From positions 3,593,001 through 3,657,000 of the forward strand of contig NZ_CP146991.1 of assembly GCF_001941975.2 (NCBI RefSeq): a stretch of 64,000 nt of DNA. The letters run 5' to 3'. The notes under the pieces are model-generated. The model saw nothing but the letters and a program-made list of their open reading frames with translations, had not been told where the DNA came from and did no database searches. This DNA comes from Sporomusa sphaeroides DSM 2875. GTDB lineage: Bacteria > Bacillota > Negativicutes > Sporomusales > Sporomusaceae. Within the stretch, counting starts at the first letter, position 1, and the number at the start of each line of letters is the position of its first letter. This document shows positions 42,796 through 51,165 of this stretch, one piece after another. Made by a program: the position numbers and the translations under genes.

Positions 42796-43689
42796 TCACT
42801 CAACATTATTATACGGATCCCAGTCAGTCACATCAGCCAGTTCCTTCCGGGCTGCGGCAATGTCGTCAAGCAGCCTGTCCTTATCTTTCGGCAAGGTGGC
42901 TGCCAGGGCAATATGGTTGGAAATATGATTGCTGCGAAACAAGCAATGCTCGGCTGGTGGCAAGTCAATGCCACTCACCAGTTCATAGAGTTCCCCCATA
43001 ATTTCAGCCGGCGACAGCGGCGCAAACCGGCCGGATTCAAACTGCTCCAGCAATTCACTGCCCCGGTACAGCATCAGCGTTAAAGCGCTCAGCATCTGGG
43101 GCCTGATGGCATTTACCACCCGGGCCGTATTCGCGGCATGCCGGGCCGAATGTTCTTTGCCGCCAAGGCCGGCAATAATCATAACCGACAATTTGATGCC
43201 GGCAGCCACAATGCGCTGACCGGCCTCAATGGATTCGGCCGCCGTTACCCCTTTATTTACCCTGCTCAACACCACATCATCACCGGACTCCAGGCCATAG
43301 TAAACCAGCTTAAGCCCGGCAGCTTTCAAAGCCTCCAATTCTGCCGGAGTCTTATTCAGCATATCTCTGGGGCCTGCATAGCATGCTACCCGCTGCAAAC
43401 GCGGAAAGGTGCGGGCCAGCGCGTCAAGTATGGCTAATAACTTGTCTGTTGCCAAAACCAGCGCATTGCCATCTGCCAGAAATATCCGCCGGATGTGCAT
43501 GGCATATGGCTTGGCGGCATGAATCTGATCCATAATTTCATTCATTGGCCGGGTGCGAAATTGCACCGACTTGTACATATTGCAATACGTACAGGCATTA
43601 TGCGAGCAACCGACAGTCACCCGCAAAATAAAGCTGTGTGCTTCACTGGGCGGCCGGAATACCGGCCCTTCGGCATTATCAAAATACAA
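42796..43689 (-). CDS. Radical SAM protein of unknown function
   Basis: Radical SAM enzyme of 297 residues. The cluster motif is spaced unusually as CX4CX2C (TVGCSHNACTYCNMYK, residues about 27-42), followed by a GL-ESGDD segment (YYGLESGDDVVLSRVNKG) typical of the Elp3/HemN-like fold. There is no TRAM or B12 domain. The product is not known. The start is TTG 43689 with GAGGTGAT upstream. It lies four bases after the ferredoxin-domain gene, so the two form an operon and probably work together. Confidence 0.8.
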   Translation of the reverse strand: MYFDNAEGPVFRPPSEAHSFILRVTVGCSHNACTYCNMYKSVQFRTRPMNEIMDQIHAAKPYAMHIRRIFLADGNALVLATDKLLAILDALARTFPRLQRVACYAGPRDMLNKTPAELEALKAAGLKLVYYGLESGDDVVLSRVNKGVTAAESIEAGQRIVAAGIKLSVMIIAGLGGKEHSARHAANTARVVNAIRPQMLSALTLMLYRGSELLEQFESGRFAPLSPAEIMGELYELVSGIDLPPAEHCLFRSNHISNHIALAATLPKDKDRLLDDIAAARKELADVTDWDPYNNVE

Positions 43690-43693
43690 GGTA

Positions 43694-44965
43694 TCACCTC
43701 TTTATGTTGGCCCCGGCAGCAATGGCGGTAAGAAAAGCCGAACGAATGGGCTTGACTGCCATCAGTGCTTTGACCGGAGCTGATTTTTCAATAACTGCAG
43801 CAATACGGCCTAATGCCCGGTGACTTAACCGTGAGGGATCATCGAACAGAAAATTGCTCAGTTTTCCCCGCTCGATGGCCATCGTCACCATGCGGTCAAA
43901 GGTTGTTTCCGGCACCATCACCCGCCGGTCACGGCTGGCCATACTGATACAGCCAAGCTTACAGGCCGTATAGCATACCCCGCAGCCCAGGCACAGCTCC
44001 GGCTCGCACACCGCCCTGGGCCGCTCGGCCCCGCTGGCACTGTCAACAGTAATGGCCTCCACCGGACAAGCCTTAACACACAGGCCGCAGCCGGTACAGC
44101 GTGAGCTGTCTATTTGGGCTGCCCAGTTGGAGGTCACGATGGCAGTCCGGATATTAAAGGTCCTGACAGCCTGGAACATGCCGCAGCAGCAGCCGCAGCA
44201 ATTACACATAAACCCCACCGCGTGCTGTACATTATCGGCAATCTGTGCTAAGCCCGCCTGCTTGCACTGTTCCAGCACCTGCATGGCTTCACCGACAGTT
44301 GCCGCTTCAGCCATCCCCTTATTTATCAGTATCCGGGCACTGTTGCCAAAAGTCAGGCAGGTCCGCAGCGGCGCCGCGCAGGCCTTGTCCAAATGACCGG
44401 CTTTGTGCCGGCAGGCGCAGAGCGATATCCCTACAGTTTCGGCGGTTGTAATAACCTGGCTGGCCTTTTCCCAGTCAAGCACTTCCGAGTAATCACCCAA
44501 AGCCTCTTCTCTGACCAGAGTACGCCCCAGTTGGGTGGTCTCCCGGAAAACGTCGCGGGCAAAACGGTCATCCCGGAACATATATTCTTCAAACAGTTCT
44601 GCCAGCTCCCGCAGATCAAGGTTATCGCGGCTACGCATATAGACAAATTCAAAGAAGCCAATCACTACCGGGGCCAGCACCACATGACACTGGCCTTTAT
44701 ATTCGAAATCAAATACCAGCCCTTTTTCCGCCATAATGAGCAGCTTTTGCCGCAAGTCCTCCGGCTCAAGGCCGGTCTTACGCGCCAGCGCCGCTATTGC
44801 GACCGGTCGCAGTGGAATTTTTCTGGCGATAGCCGCCTCTGCCGGTGAAAATAACAGCTGGAGTATGCGGATAAATACCGGCGAATACGGTGCGCCGGTG
44901 ATATTTTGGTCCAGCCGCTGCTGCAGCAGCCGGTACTCACGTTCCTGATTTACTATATGCCCCAA
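43694..44965 (-). CDS. 4Fe-4S dicluster (ferredoxin-domain) protein
   Basis: Cytoplasmic iron-sulfur protein of 423 residues. The N-terminal 110 residues look like a winged-helix (RPVAIAALARKTGLEPEDLR). A middle Cys region (SLCACRHKAGHLDKACAAP, GFMCNCCGCCCGMFQA) may hold further clusters. Two ferredoxin motifs follow: CTGCGLCVKACPVEAI and CLGCGVCYTACKLGC. It belongs to a widespread anaerobe family of oxidoreductase-like proteins with no assigned reaction. TTG start with GGGAGGACTAAGCT upstream. Co-transcribed with the radical SAM gene. Confidence 0.78.
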   Translation of the reverse strand: MGHIVNQEREYRLLQQRLDQNITGAPYSPVFIRILQLLFSPAEAAIARKIPLRPVAIAALARKTGLEPEDLRQKLLIMAEKGLVFDFEYKGQCHVVLAPVVIGFFEFVYMRSRDNLDLRELAELFEEYMFRDDRFARDVFRETTQLGRTLVREEALGDYSEVLDWEKASQVITTAETVGISLCACRHKAGHLDKACAAPLRTCLTFGNSARILINKGMAEAATVGEAMQVLEQCKQAGLAQIADNVQHAVGFMCNCCGCCCGMFQAVRTFNIRTAIVTSNWAAQIDSSRCTGCGLCVKACPVEAITVDSASGAERPRAVCEPELCLGCGVCYTACKLGCISMASRDRRVMVPETTFDRMVTMAIERGKLSNFLFDDPSRLSHRALGRIAAVIEKSAPVKALMAVKPIRSAFLTAIAAGANIKR

Positions 44966-45045
44966 AGCTTAGTCCTCCCGCCATGCAAATGCCTTTGGCC
45001 GAATTCATACATAGTATTGCTATTATACCAAATCCACCCGAAATT

Positions 45046-45065
45046 AGCACCGGCAAACCGGTGCT
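45046..45065. repeat. Short palindrome in the 45-kb intergenic region
   Basis: AGCACCGG-caaa-CCGGTGCT hairpin without a clear U-run. The gap 44966-45566 holds this palindrome, the MITE at 45217-45409 and a scrap of the acetyltransferase gene at 45426-45462; nothing else is recognised. Confidence 0.4.
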
Positions 45066-45216
45066 GTAAGGCGAAATTATCGTGCTTGGTGTTAAAGCAA
45101 GGCAAAGCTAACGCTATTTTTTTTGATTTAAGATCAAATCAACTATGCCAGTTTCTTTTACAGTTTTCGAAAGCTTAGCGTTGTCTGCTATCCACTGATC
45201 CCTAAATTGATCTACA

Positions 45217-45409
45217 GAAGCAAGGGAACGTCAGAGTGTGCGAAAACAAAATTCCCATAATTTCCATTCACCATTTAGATATTTAAAACAGGCACTAACA
45301 TTGAATTTAGGAACAAAATAATAGCAGAATATCGCTAATGCTCTCCACTTTTTCAGTATTTTCCCAACTAACCTGGAGTTTTCGCACAACCTGACGTTCA
45401 TTTTGCTTC
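45217..45409. mobile_element. MITE with IS1182-like terminal inverted repeats
   Basis: 193 bases bounded by inverted repeats of about 31 bases. The left end is GAAGCAAGGGAACGTCAG then AGTGTGCGAAAAC; the right end, read on the other strand, is GAAGCAAAATGAACGTCAG then TTGTGCGAAAAC. The TCAGaGTGTGcGAAAA core resembles the ends of the IS1182 element at 20053 (TCAGACTGTGTGAAAA). There is no coding region inside. A truncated relative lies at 52291-52350. Confidence 0.75.
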
Positions 45410-45425
45410 TCTTTTTGAACTATCT

Positions 45426-45462
45426 TTCTACAGGCGCTTTGAGTCCTCTCAATGCCAATTGA
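45426..45462 (-). pseudogene. Scrap of the 3' end of a GNAT gene
   Basis: 37 bases aligned with 47515-47551 (last codons of the acetyltransferase gene) with about seven mismatches. The reading ends in APVER and a stop where the intact gene ends in APVEG and a stop. It sits next to the MITE right end, as the intact copy sits next to the short palindrome at 47480-47506. Confidence 0.6.
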
Positions 45463-45566
45463 CAGAGGGACTGGGGAAGGTGCTTATGTCCTCAGGAAAG
45501 GATTATTGAAAAACAAGACAGCACCACCCTCCCCTGCCTTCTAATCATCGTACTGGCCGGCAAAAC

Positions 45567-46439
45567 TCAGGAGATCACGGATAATACCGCATTGATAATA
45601 ATATCCGGTCTATCTATATGGACACCATGTCCTGATTGTTCCGCTTCAATATATTTGCTATTTTTCGATAAATCCAATTGCTTTGTAATTAATTCCTGCC
45701 AAACGTCTTCGATCTTTTTAGCCAACTGCTCCGGCATGCCCTGCTTGGTAAGCAACCGGAATGAATAATCCGGGTCTCTTCCTATCACAGTTAAAGGAAT
45801 CTGAGGAAAACTACCTGCCACTCGAATGGCTTGTGCAGAATTCTCCAGTTCCTCCATTTCTTCAGCCATTGCCTGATACATCTTAGGGTTGATTTTAAAC
45901 TGCAATATTCGCTCTCTGGCCTCGACAGAAAAATTAGTGAGATCAGGTACTGATTGAGAAGAAAGTTTACTGTTAATCTGCGCCGGTTCCATTTTAGACC
46001 AGAGCCGCCATATCTCAATCATGTGTTTATTTTGATTACTGCCTATAGCGTCATTCAGCAGATGCATTTCTGTGGAGTTGGCTTCTACTAAAATAACGGC
46101 ACTTACATAATTAGGATGACTGATGGCAAAATGCTGCACACATAAGCCGCCATATGAATGTCCAACTAAAATGACAGGATCATGGATATCTAAGTTGCCA
46201 AGCAGTTTATATAGATCATTCACGGTGGAATTCGTATTCTTTTTTTCTTCGCCTAGTTCGCTTTTACCACACCCTGCCCGATGAAATACTATGACTTTCG
46301 CTTGTTTAGCTAAGCCATTGACTACTATCTCCCATTCATCCATTGAAGAAGCCATCCCAGGTAAAATGCATATACATTGCCCCTCGCCGGTAAGCATAAC
46401 TTCAATGTTCTTGTTTCCTATATTTACTAAATTTCGCAT
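45567..46439 (-). CDS. Alpha/beta hydrolase
   Basis: Alpha/beta-fold hydrolase of 290 residues. The nucleophile elbow is VGHSYGGLCVQHFA (Ser near residue 95), the oxyanion region is ILPGMASSMDEW, and the catalytic His lies near the end in EQSGHGVHIDRPD. Substrate is unknown. GGAGGCTTATT precedes ATG. The first 195 codons and the upstream 260 bases are duplicated in tandem at 46702-47510. Confidence 0.85.
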   Translation of the reverse strand: MRNLVNIGNKNIEVMLTGEGQCICILPGMASSMDEWEIVVNGLAKQAKVIVFHRAGCGKSELGEEKKNTNSTVNDLYKLLGNLDIHDPVILVGHSYGGLCVQHFAISHPNYVSAVILVEANSTEMHLLNDAIGSNQNKHMIEIWRLWSKMEPAQINSKLSSQSVPDLTNFSVEARERILQFKINPKMYQAMAEEMEELENSAQAIRVAGSFPQIPLTVIGRDPDYSFRLLTKQGMPEQLAKKIEDVWQELITKQLDLSKNSKYIEAEQSGHGVHIDRPDIIINAVLSVIS

Positions 46440-46619
46440 AATAAGCCTCCATCGCTACAACAGTCCCACACTTAGGTTCACCAGTAAATGGGCATTCATG
46501 TAAAGGGGCTAATACCACAACGGAAAATTTATTAGCAACCATCATAACATAAAAACCAGGAAGCCGACTATCGACTCCCTGGCTTAATGTCGCCAAATAG
46601 TAATATGGTACAAGTCCTG

Positions 46620-47246
46620 CTAACGTATTCTTAATGAAAAGGAAATACTCAATGGGGGAGTAAAAATCAAAGAAGCAAAATGAACGTCCCCTTGCTTCCT
46701 CTTAAACTGCAATATTCGCTCTCTGGCCTCGACAGAAAAATTAGTGAGATCAGGTACTGATTGATAAGAAAGTTTACTTTTAATCTGCTCCGGTTCCATT
46801 TTAGACCAGAGCCGCCACATCTCAATCATGTGTTTATTTTGATTACTGCCTATGGCGTCATTCAGCAGATGCATGTCTGTGGAGTTGGCTTCTACTAAAA
46901 CAGCGGCACTTACATAATCAGGATAACTGATGGCAAAATGCTGCACACATAAGCCGCCATATGAGTGTCCGACTAAAATGACAGGATCATGGATATCTAA
47001 GTTGCCAAGCAGTTTATATAGATCATTCACCGTGGAATTCGTATTCTTTTTTTCTTCACCTAGTTCGCTTTTACCACACCCTGCCCGATGAAATACTATG
47101 ACTTTTGCTTGTTTAGCTAAGCCATTGACTACTATCTCCCACTCATCCATTGAAGAAGCCATCCCAGGTAAAATACATATACATTGCCCTTCGCCGGTAA
47201 TCATAACTTCAATATCCTTGTTTCCTATATTCACCAAACTTCGCAT
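46620..47246 (-). pseudogene. Truncated duplicate of the alpha/beta hydrolase
   Basis: Copy of the hydrolase gene with its own GGAGGCTTACT site and ATG. It is the same protein up to ERILQFK at residue 180, after which the frame leaves into repeat DNA (RKQGDVHFASLIF...) and stops. It keeps the nucleophile HSYGGL but loses the catalytic His and the last 110 residues, so it cannot be an active enzyme. It arose from the tandem duplication. Confidence 0.88.
46672..46698. repeat. 27-base palindrome, MITE-end type, copy 1
   Basis: GAAGCAA...TTGCTTC with AACGTCCCC inside. It looks like the left and right ends of the 45217 MITE joined without the middle. A second copy is at 47480-47506, one duplication unit away. 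Confidence 0.65.
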
Positions 47247-47479
47247 AGTAAGCCTCCATCACTATAACAGTCCCCCACTTAGGTTCACCAGTAAATGGGC
47301 ATTCATGTAAGGGGCTAACGCCGCAACGTAAAAATTATCAGCAATCATCATAACATAAAAACCAGGAAGCCGACTATCGACTCCCTGGCTTAATGCCGCC
47401 ACATAGTAATATGGTACAAGTCCTGCTAACGTATTCCTTAATGAAAAGGAAATACTCAATGGGGGGAGTAAAAATCAAA

Positions 47480-47506
47480 GAAGCAAAATGAACGTCCCCT
47501 TGCTTC
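47480..47506. repeat. 27-base palindrome, MITE-end type, copy 2
   Basis: Same sequence as 46672-46698, three bases from the GNAT stop codon. It may serve as a weak terminator for that gene. Confidence 0.65.
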
Positions 47507-47508
47507 CT

Positions 47509-48021
47509 CTAGCCTTCTACAGGTGCTTGGGGTCCTTTCAATTCTAATTGATAAAAAGCAAGATCCAGCCATTTATCAAATTTAAAGCCTGCTTTTTTAA
47601 TTACACCCGAAAATGTAAAGCCCAGCTTCTCATGCATTTTTATGCTGCTTTCATTTGCTGCATCAATTCCGGCAACAAGTGTTGCGTATTCTCTTTCATT
47701 GGCAATTTTTATTAGCTCCTGCATTAATTTTGTTGCAAGCCCCTCTTTTCTATAGTTCTCATGCACATATACCGAATGTTCTATGGTGTATTTATATGCC
47801 GGCCAGGGTCTAAAGGGGCCAAAGGTAGCAAATGCAGCCACTTTACCATGTTTCTCAAATACTAACAACGGATAGCCAGCCTGCTTCTTCTGTTCATACC
47901 ATTGTGTCCGGTCTGCCAGCGTATGAGCCTGATAGTCATAGACAGCAGTGGTGTTTAGTATAGCATCATTATAAATTTCCAGAATGTCCATTAAATCTTT
48001 TTCGGTTGCTTCCCTGATCAT
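47509..48021 (-). CDS. GNAT N-acetyltransferase, phosphinothricin acetyltransferase-like
   Basis: Acetyl-CoA-dependent acetyltransferase of 170 residues. The N-terminus IREATEKDLMDILEIYNDAI, YEQKKQAGYPLLVFE, the acetyl-CoA loop VHENYRKEGLATKLM and GFTFSGVIKKAGFKFDKWLD match the PAT/Bar-like subfamily, which acetylates small amines such as phosphinothricin or methionine sulfoximine. ATG 48021 has AAAGGAAC upstream; the GTG six codons earlier overlaps that site. A scrap of its 3' end is found at 45426. Confidence 0.87.
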   Translation of the reverse strand: MIREATEKDLMDILEIYNDAILNTTAVYDYQAHTLADRTQWYEQKKQAGYPLLVFEKHGKVAAFATFGPFRPWPAYKYTIEHSVYVHENYRKEGLATKLMQELIKIANEREYATLVAGIDAANESSIKMHEKLGFTFSGVIKKAGFKFDKWLDLAFYQLELKGPQAPVEG

Positions 48022-48092
48022 TCTTTCAGTTCCTTTCACAATAAATTTGGATTCTACATGTTAACCGGCTTCTTTCTCGAATTTTTGAAACT

Positions 48093-48815
48093 TTATGTTA
48101 TCCCATTAATAATACTAATTACACCACACAAAAAGATAATCGTTATCGAAACCTTGCGAAAAACACTCTTACTAATTTTTACAAAAACCTTTTCTCCCAG
48201 CCATGCCCCGAGTAAAACTGCCGGAACAACGTAAATACTCTCTCTAAAGGCATTGAGGTCTAATGTTTTCATTAAATACATGATGATAAGTGTTGCAATA
48301 TTGGCAAGGCAAAAGTAATGTACTATATTTGTGCGCAAAGTTTCTTTTTCCTGCTGTTGATTCATAAAAAATAAAGCAACAGGGGGGCCGTTGAGACTTG
48401 TTGACCCTCCCAGAAAACCGCTTACAATTCCAACCAAAATGGCTGCAAGCTTTATCCTTTTAACTTTAATTACATAATTGCCTGCCATAAATGCCGCCAT
48501 AAGCAAAACCAGAATGCCAATGTATAATTTAAGGACAGCCGCATCTACTATCGTAAGCAGGTATACCCCTGGCAAAATGCCAACAAGACTGGCAGCAAAC
48601 ATCGGCCATACAAGCTTGGGGTCTGATTTGCCTTTTGTTTTATACATAACCCAAAAATTAGATACTAAAGCGCCAAAAACCGTTAATCCCACAACATAAT
48701 TAGGATTTATATACAACAGCAGCAAGGGGGCGCTTACTGCCGCAAACCCAAATCCCGTTATTGACTGTATAAATGAAGCAAAGCAGATAATCAAAAAAAT
48801 AATGATATAATCCAT
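48093..48815 (-). CDS. TauE/SafE-family membrane exporter
   Basis: Membrane protein of 240 residues with eight helices of the TauE/SafE family, implicated in export of sulfite, sulfoacetate and related organic anions. The duplicated motif is present (SITGFGFAAVSAPLLLLY near residue 20 and GFLGGSTSLNGPPVALFF near 135). GGAGGAAGAGAAATTC precedes ATG 48815. The same 22 bases of RBS and start are repeated at 52356-52377, marking a past rearrangement. Confidence 0.85.
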   Translation of the reverse strand: MDYIIIFLIICFASFIQSITGFGFAAVSAPLLLLYINPNYVVGLTVFGALVSNFWVMYKTKGKSDPKLVWPMFAASLVGILPGVYLLTIVDAAVLKLYIGILVLLMAAFMAGNYVIKVKRIKLAAILVGIVSGFLGGSTSLNGPPVALFFMNQQQEKETLRTNIVHYFCLANIATLIIMYLMKTLDLNAFRESIYVVPAVLLGAWLGEKVFVKISKSVFRKVSITIIFLCGVISIINGIT

Positions 48816-48881
48816 GAATTTCTCTTCCTCCAAGTTCCGGGATGACTATCTTGTACTTCTTTGGCATTGTTCGCTGTTATT

Positions 48882-49658
48882 CTAATTCAAATGCGACTTA
48901 TATTCAAACGCTGTTATTCCATAGATTCTTTTGAAATACTTATTTAAGTGAGATAGATCAACAAATCCACATTCTGCTACAACTGAATAAATATCCTTGC
49001 TTTTTTCTAGTAACTGCTTGGCACGATTTACTTTACAAAAGATAAAATACTGATATGGTGAAGTTCCGGTATTAGCTTTAAACAACCTGATAAACTGAAA
49101 TTTTGACAAAGAAACTTCTTTGCATATTTCATCAAGGCTCATTACACCTTCTAATTTAGAATAAATCATTTCTTTTGCTTTGTTAACCAGCTTATTATCT
49201 CTTTTATAATCTGTAAAGATATTAGTTGGATTAATGGTATCTATGAGAGATAGGAGCAGTTCACTGCACAAGGCTTCATCATCTTCACTCTGAATTGCAT
49301 TTGAAAGATTTAGGATACTATTCCTAAGAACCTGACTATAGACGACCGGGGACGCAAACCGAACCATATCCTTTTTGCCTAATATATCCAAAAACAGTTT
49401 CGGCTCAATATATAGCATAACATAATCAAGACCCGAACTATCATGTGCTCTACCATCATGCACCTGTTCAGGATTAAAGAGCATAACACCATTCTCATAT
49501 GAGGCATGGAAACTGCCATCTAAATTATACTCTTGAATGCCGCGCAGGGTTACACCTAAAGCGTATTCCTCATGACAATGCTTTTTATATGTGAAATCTG
49601 TAAAGCTAGCTGATAGTGCAGTAATATCTGATGATTTTTTATATATGAATCGCTCCAC
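48882..49658 (-). CDS. AraC-family transcription regulator
   Basis: Regulator of 258 residues. An N-terminal cupin-type sensor (KHCHEEYALGVTLRGIQEY, NPEQVHDGRAHD) is followed by two HTH motifs in the AraC domain (MSLDEICKEVSLSKFQFIRL, YSVVAECGFVDLSHLNKYFK). GTG 49658 is preferred because GGGAGGTGA lies upstream at good spacing; a GTG three codons earlier lies inside that site. It follows the LysE gene by five bases. AraC regulators paired with LysE exporters usually respond to the exported amino acid. Confidence 0.88.
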   Translation of the reverse strand: MERFIYKKSSDITALSASFTDFTYKKHCHEEYALGVTLRGIQEYNLDGSFHASYENGVMLFNPEQVHDGRAHDSSGLDYVMLYIEPKLFLDILGKKDMVRFASPVVYSQVLRNSILNLSNAIQSEDDEALCSELLLSLIDTINPTNIFTDYKRDNKLVNKAKEMIYSKLEGVMSLDEICKEVSLSKFQFIRLFKANTGTSPYQYFIFCKVNRAKQLLEKSKDIYSVVAECGFVDLSHLNKYFKRIYGITAFEYKSHLN

Positions 49659-49663
49659 GTCCC

Positions 49664-50260
49664 TCACCTCCCAATAAGCTCAACCAATCCTGAGCCCATT
49701 ATAGCAGAATATATCAGAAAAAGTGCCATACTTACATTAACCAGTTTTTGATATTTCAGCAAGATTTCCTTGAAAATCGCCCCGAAAAGCACCCAGGTGA
49801 CAAATGCTAAAAAGCCAATAGCAGTGATAATCGCAACAAATATTGCTAATAAATAGGGTTCAGTGTAGTATGGCATAACAAAACCGGGAACTACCGTCAT
49901 GGCAAATAACACTACCTTGGGATTGACAAACTGCATGATAAATCCCGACCTAAATGTTGCAACTTGTTTTTCAATTGACCCTGATGTGTCCATTTTGTAT
50001 ATCTGATATGCCAAATACAAAATATAAAGAGTTCCTATTATCTGCATCACAATCAATAGTTTCGGTATTACGGCCACAAGCATGGTATTTAATATGGCGG
50101 AGATGGTAAGTAGGGTCCCAAAGGCAATGGTTGCTCCATACGAATATTCCATAGCTTTTTTTATTCCAAATCCCTGCACCGTAGACAATATAACAATATT
50201 GGTAGGTCCAGGTGTAAAGGTTACAATAACGCAGTATAGTAAAAAAGATGTAATGTTCAT
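49664..50260 (-). CDS. LysE/RhtB-family amino acid exporter
   Basis: Six-helix exporter of 198 residues. Helix 1 has VTFTPGPTNIVILSTVQGFG, the LysE signature; helix 4 shows FVNPKVVLFAMTVVPGF. GGAGGAGCTTATATC precedes ATG 50260. It is the first gene of a two-gene operon with the AraC regulator, which probably controls it. Substrate is not assignable. Confidence 0.88.
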   Translation of the reverse strand: MNITSFLLYCVIVTFTPGPTNIVILSTVQGFGIKKAMEYSYGATIAFGTLLTISAILNTMLVAVIPKLLIVMQIIGTLYILYLAYQIYKMDTSGSIEKQVATFRSGFIMQFVNPKVVLFAMTVVPGFVMPYYTEPYLLAIFVAIITAIGFLAFVTWVLFGAIFKEILLKYQKLVNVSMALFLIYSAIMGSGLVELIGR

Positions 50261-50365
50261 GATATAAGCTCCTCCGAAAGTTAATATCATGAATTATATA
50301 TCAAGTAAAGTTGATGAGATAGTATATTATTGCAAGGCTGCATCAGCCCGGCAAGTAATTAATAT

Positions 50366-50405
50366 AACGGCTCATCCATCTTTGAGCCAAAATAGATGAG
50401 CCGTT
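50366..50405. terminator. Bidirectional terminator-like hairpin
   Basis: AACGGCTCATC (50366-50376) pairs with GATGAGCCGTT (50395-50405), T-rich on both sides. It lies between the HTH-like gene (ending 50533) and the LysE operon. Confidence 0.7.
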
Positions 50406-50532
50406 TTCCTTCTTATATGTATGCTATATTCTCTTGAATAGTGCTGGTAGTCCGTTGGAGTCCCAGCAGCCTTTGCTTCTTTCGAAGATCAGAACTTAAG
50501 AATTGAAACTAAAAGCCCTTTCCCTGCTGGCA

Positions 50533-50988
50533 TTACTTCAAGTCTGCCGTTTGTTCCAATTTGTCAATGCGGAATTGCAGCTCCATCAATTTTTCCTCAA
50601 TCAACTGAACCAGCTTTACAATTTCACTATCCATATTCTCCTGGTTTTCCGTCACCTGCTGTATTAAAAGCAGCAAAGGCAGCAGCTTGTTTACCTCAAT
50701 CATTACAGAAGGATGTTCCGGCTTAACTGCGGGCCCGGCACCAGGCTGTCCGCCCAGGGCAAGATGGCTGGCAATTGTCTGTTCGATCTGTTCTAATGAT
50801 AATCCGCTTTCCTCCATCTTTTTGAAATTTCTTAAAATCTCCGGCACACGCCACGAAACCGCGCCGCCTTGCATCAGGGCGCAATCAGAGGGAACAAACT
50901 GCGAAATGCTAGACAAATAGCGTTTCGCGTCAAAAGCAGATACCTCTGCTTTTTTTAATGCTTCCGATTTTGGTATCCAGTTTCTCAC
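50533..50988 (-). CDS. MerR-like/coiled-coil hypothetical regulator
   Basis: Protein of 151 residues that I recognise only loosely. The N-terminus MRNWIPKSEALKKAEVSAFD and the next 60 residues look like a degenerate MerR-type winged helix (ISQFVPSDCALMQGGAVSWRV, then FKKMEESGLSLEQIEQTIAS). The C-terminus is a coiled coil rich in Glu/Leu (VKLVQLIEEKLMELQFRIDKLEQ). GTG 50988 overlaps the preceding small frame (GTGA) and has GGAAGGAG upstream. Third in a unit with the V4R gene. Confidence 0.6.
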   Translation of the reverse strand: MRNWIPKSEALKKAEVSAFDAKRYLSSISQFVPSDCALMQGGAVSWRVPEILRNFKKMEESGLSLEQIEQTIASHLALGGQPGAGPAVKPEHPSVMIEVNKLLPLLLLIQQVTENQENMDSEIVKLVQLIEEKLMELQFRIDKLEQTADLK

Positions 50989-51116
50989 TGTTTTCTCCTT
51001 CCTCTATCAACTCTCGTACCCAGAAACACGGCCAAACATTCTTCGCCCGCCATACCGGCCCAACATATCGGATGCTGCAACTGTTTGTTCAACACCTTGC
51101 TGATTTCGACCAGCAC
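50985..51116 (-). CDS. Small open frame between V4R and HTH-like genes (start uncertain)
   Basis: A frame, open from inside the V4R gene to a stop at 50985 that overlaps the next start as GTGA. The sequence after the V4R stop reads like real protein (LRDKVNDFYGNQTEDQVLVE and later HPICWAGMAGEECLAVFLGT). No ATG with a ribosome binding site lies in it; a GTG at 51116 (43 codons) is the best conventional start. It may be a frameshifted tail of the V4R protein. Confidence 0.35.
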   Translation of the reverse strand: MLVEISKVLNKQLQHPICWAGMAGEECLAVFLGTRVDRGRRKQ

Positions 51117-51165
51117 CTGATCCTCAGTCTGATTACCATAGAAATCGTTGACCTTATCTCGGAGA

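Larger units (their letters stand above)
45895..47510. repeat. Imperfect tandem duplication, unit about 807 bases
   Basis: Unit A 45895-46701 and unit B 46702-47510 are nearly identical over their whole length (a mismatch every 15-25 bases). Each unit covers the 5' part of the alpha/beta hydrolase gene, its upstream region, and ends in the 27-base palindrome plus TTGCTTCCTCT. The junction cuts the hydrolase gene of unit B. Confidence 0.9.

Noticed and set aside
44966-45216. tRNA or rRNA gene in gaps over 300 bases
   Set aside because: No cloverleaf or conserved rRNA stretch was seen here or in other gaps.
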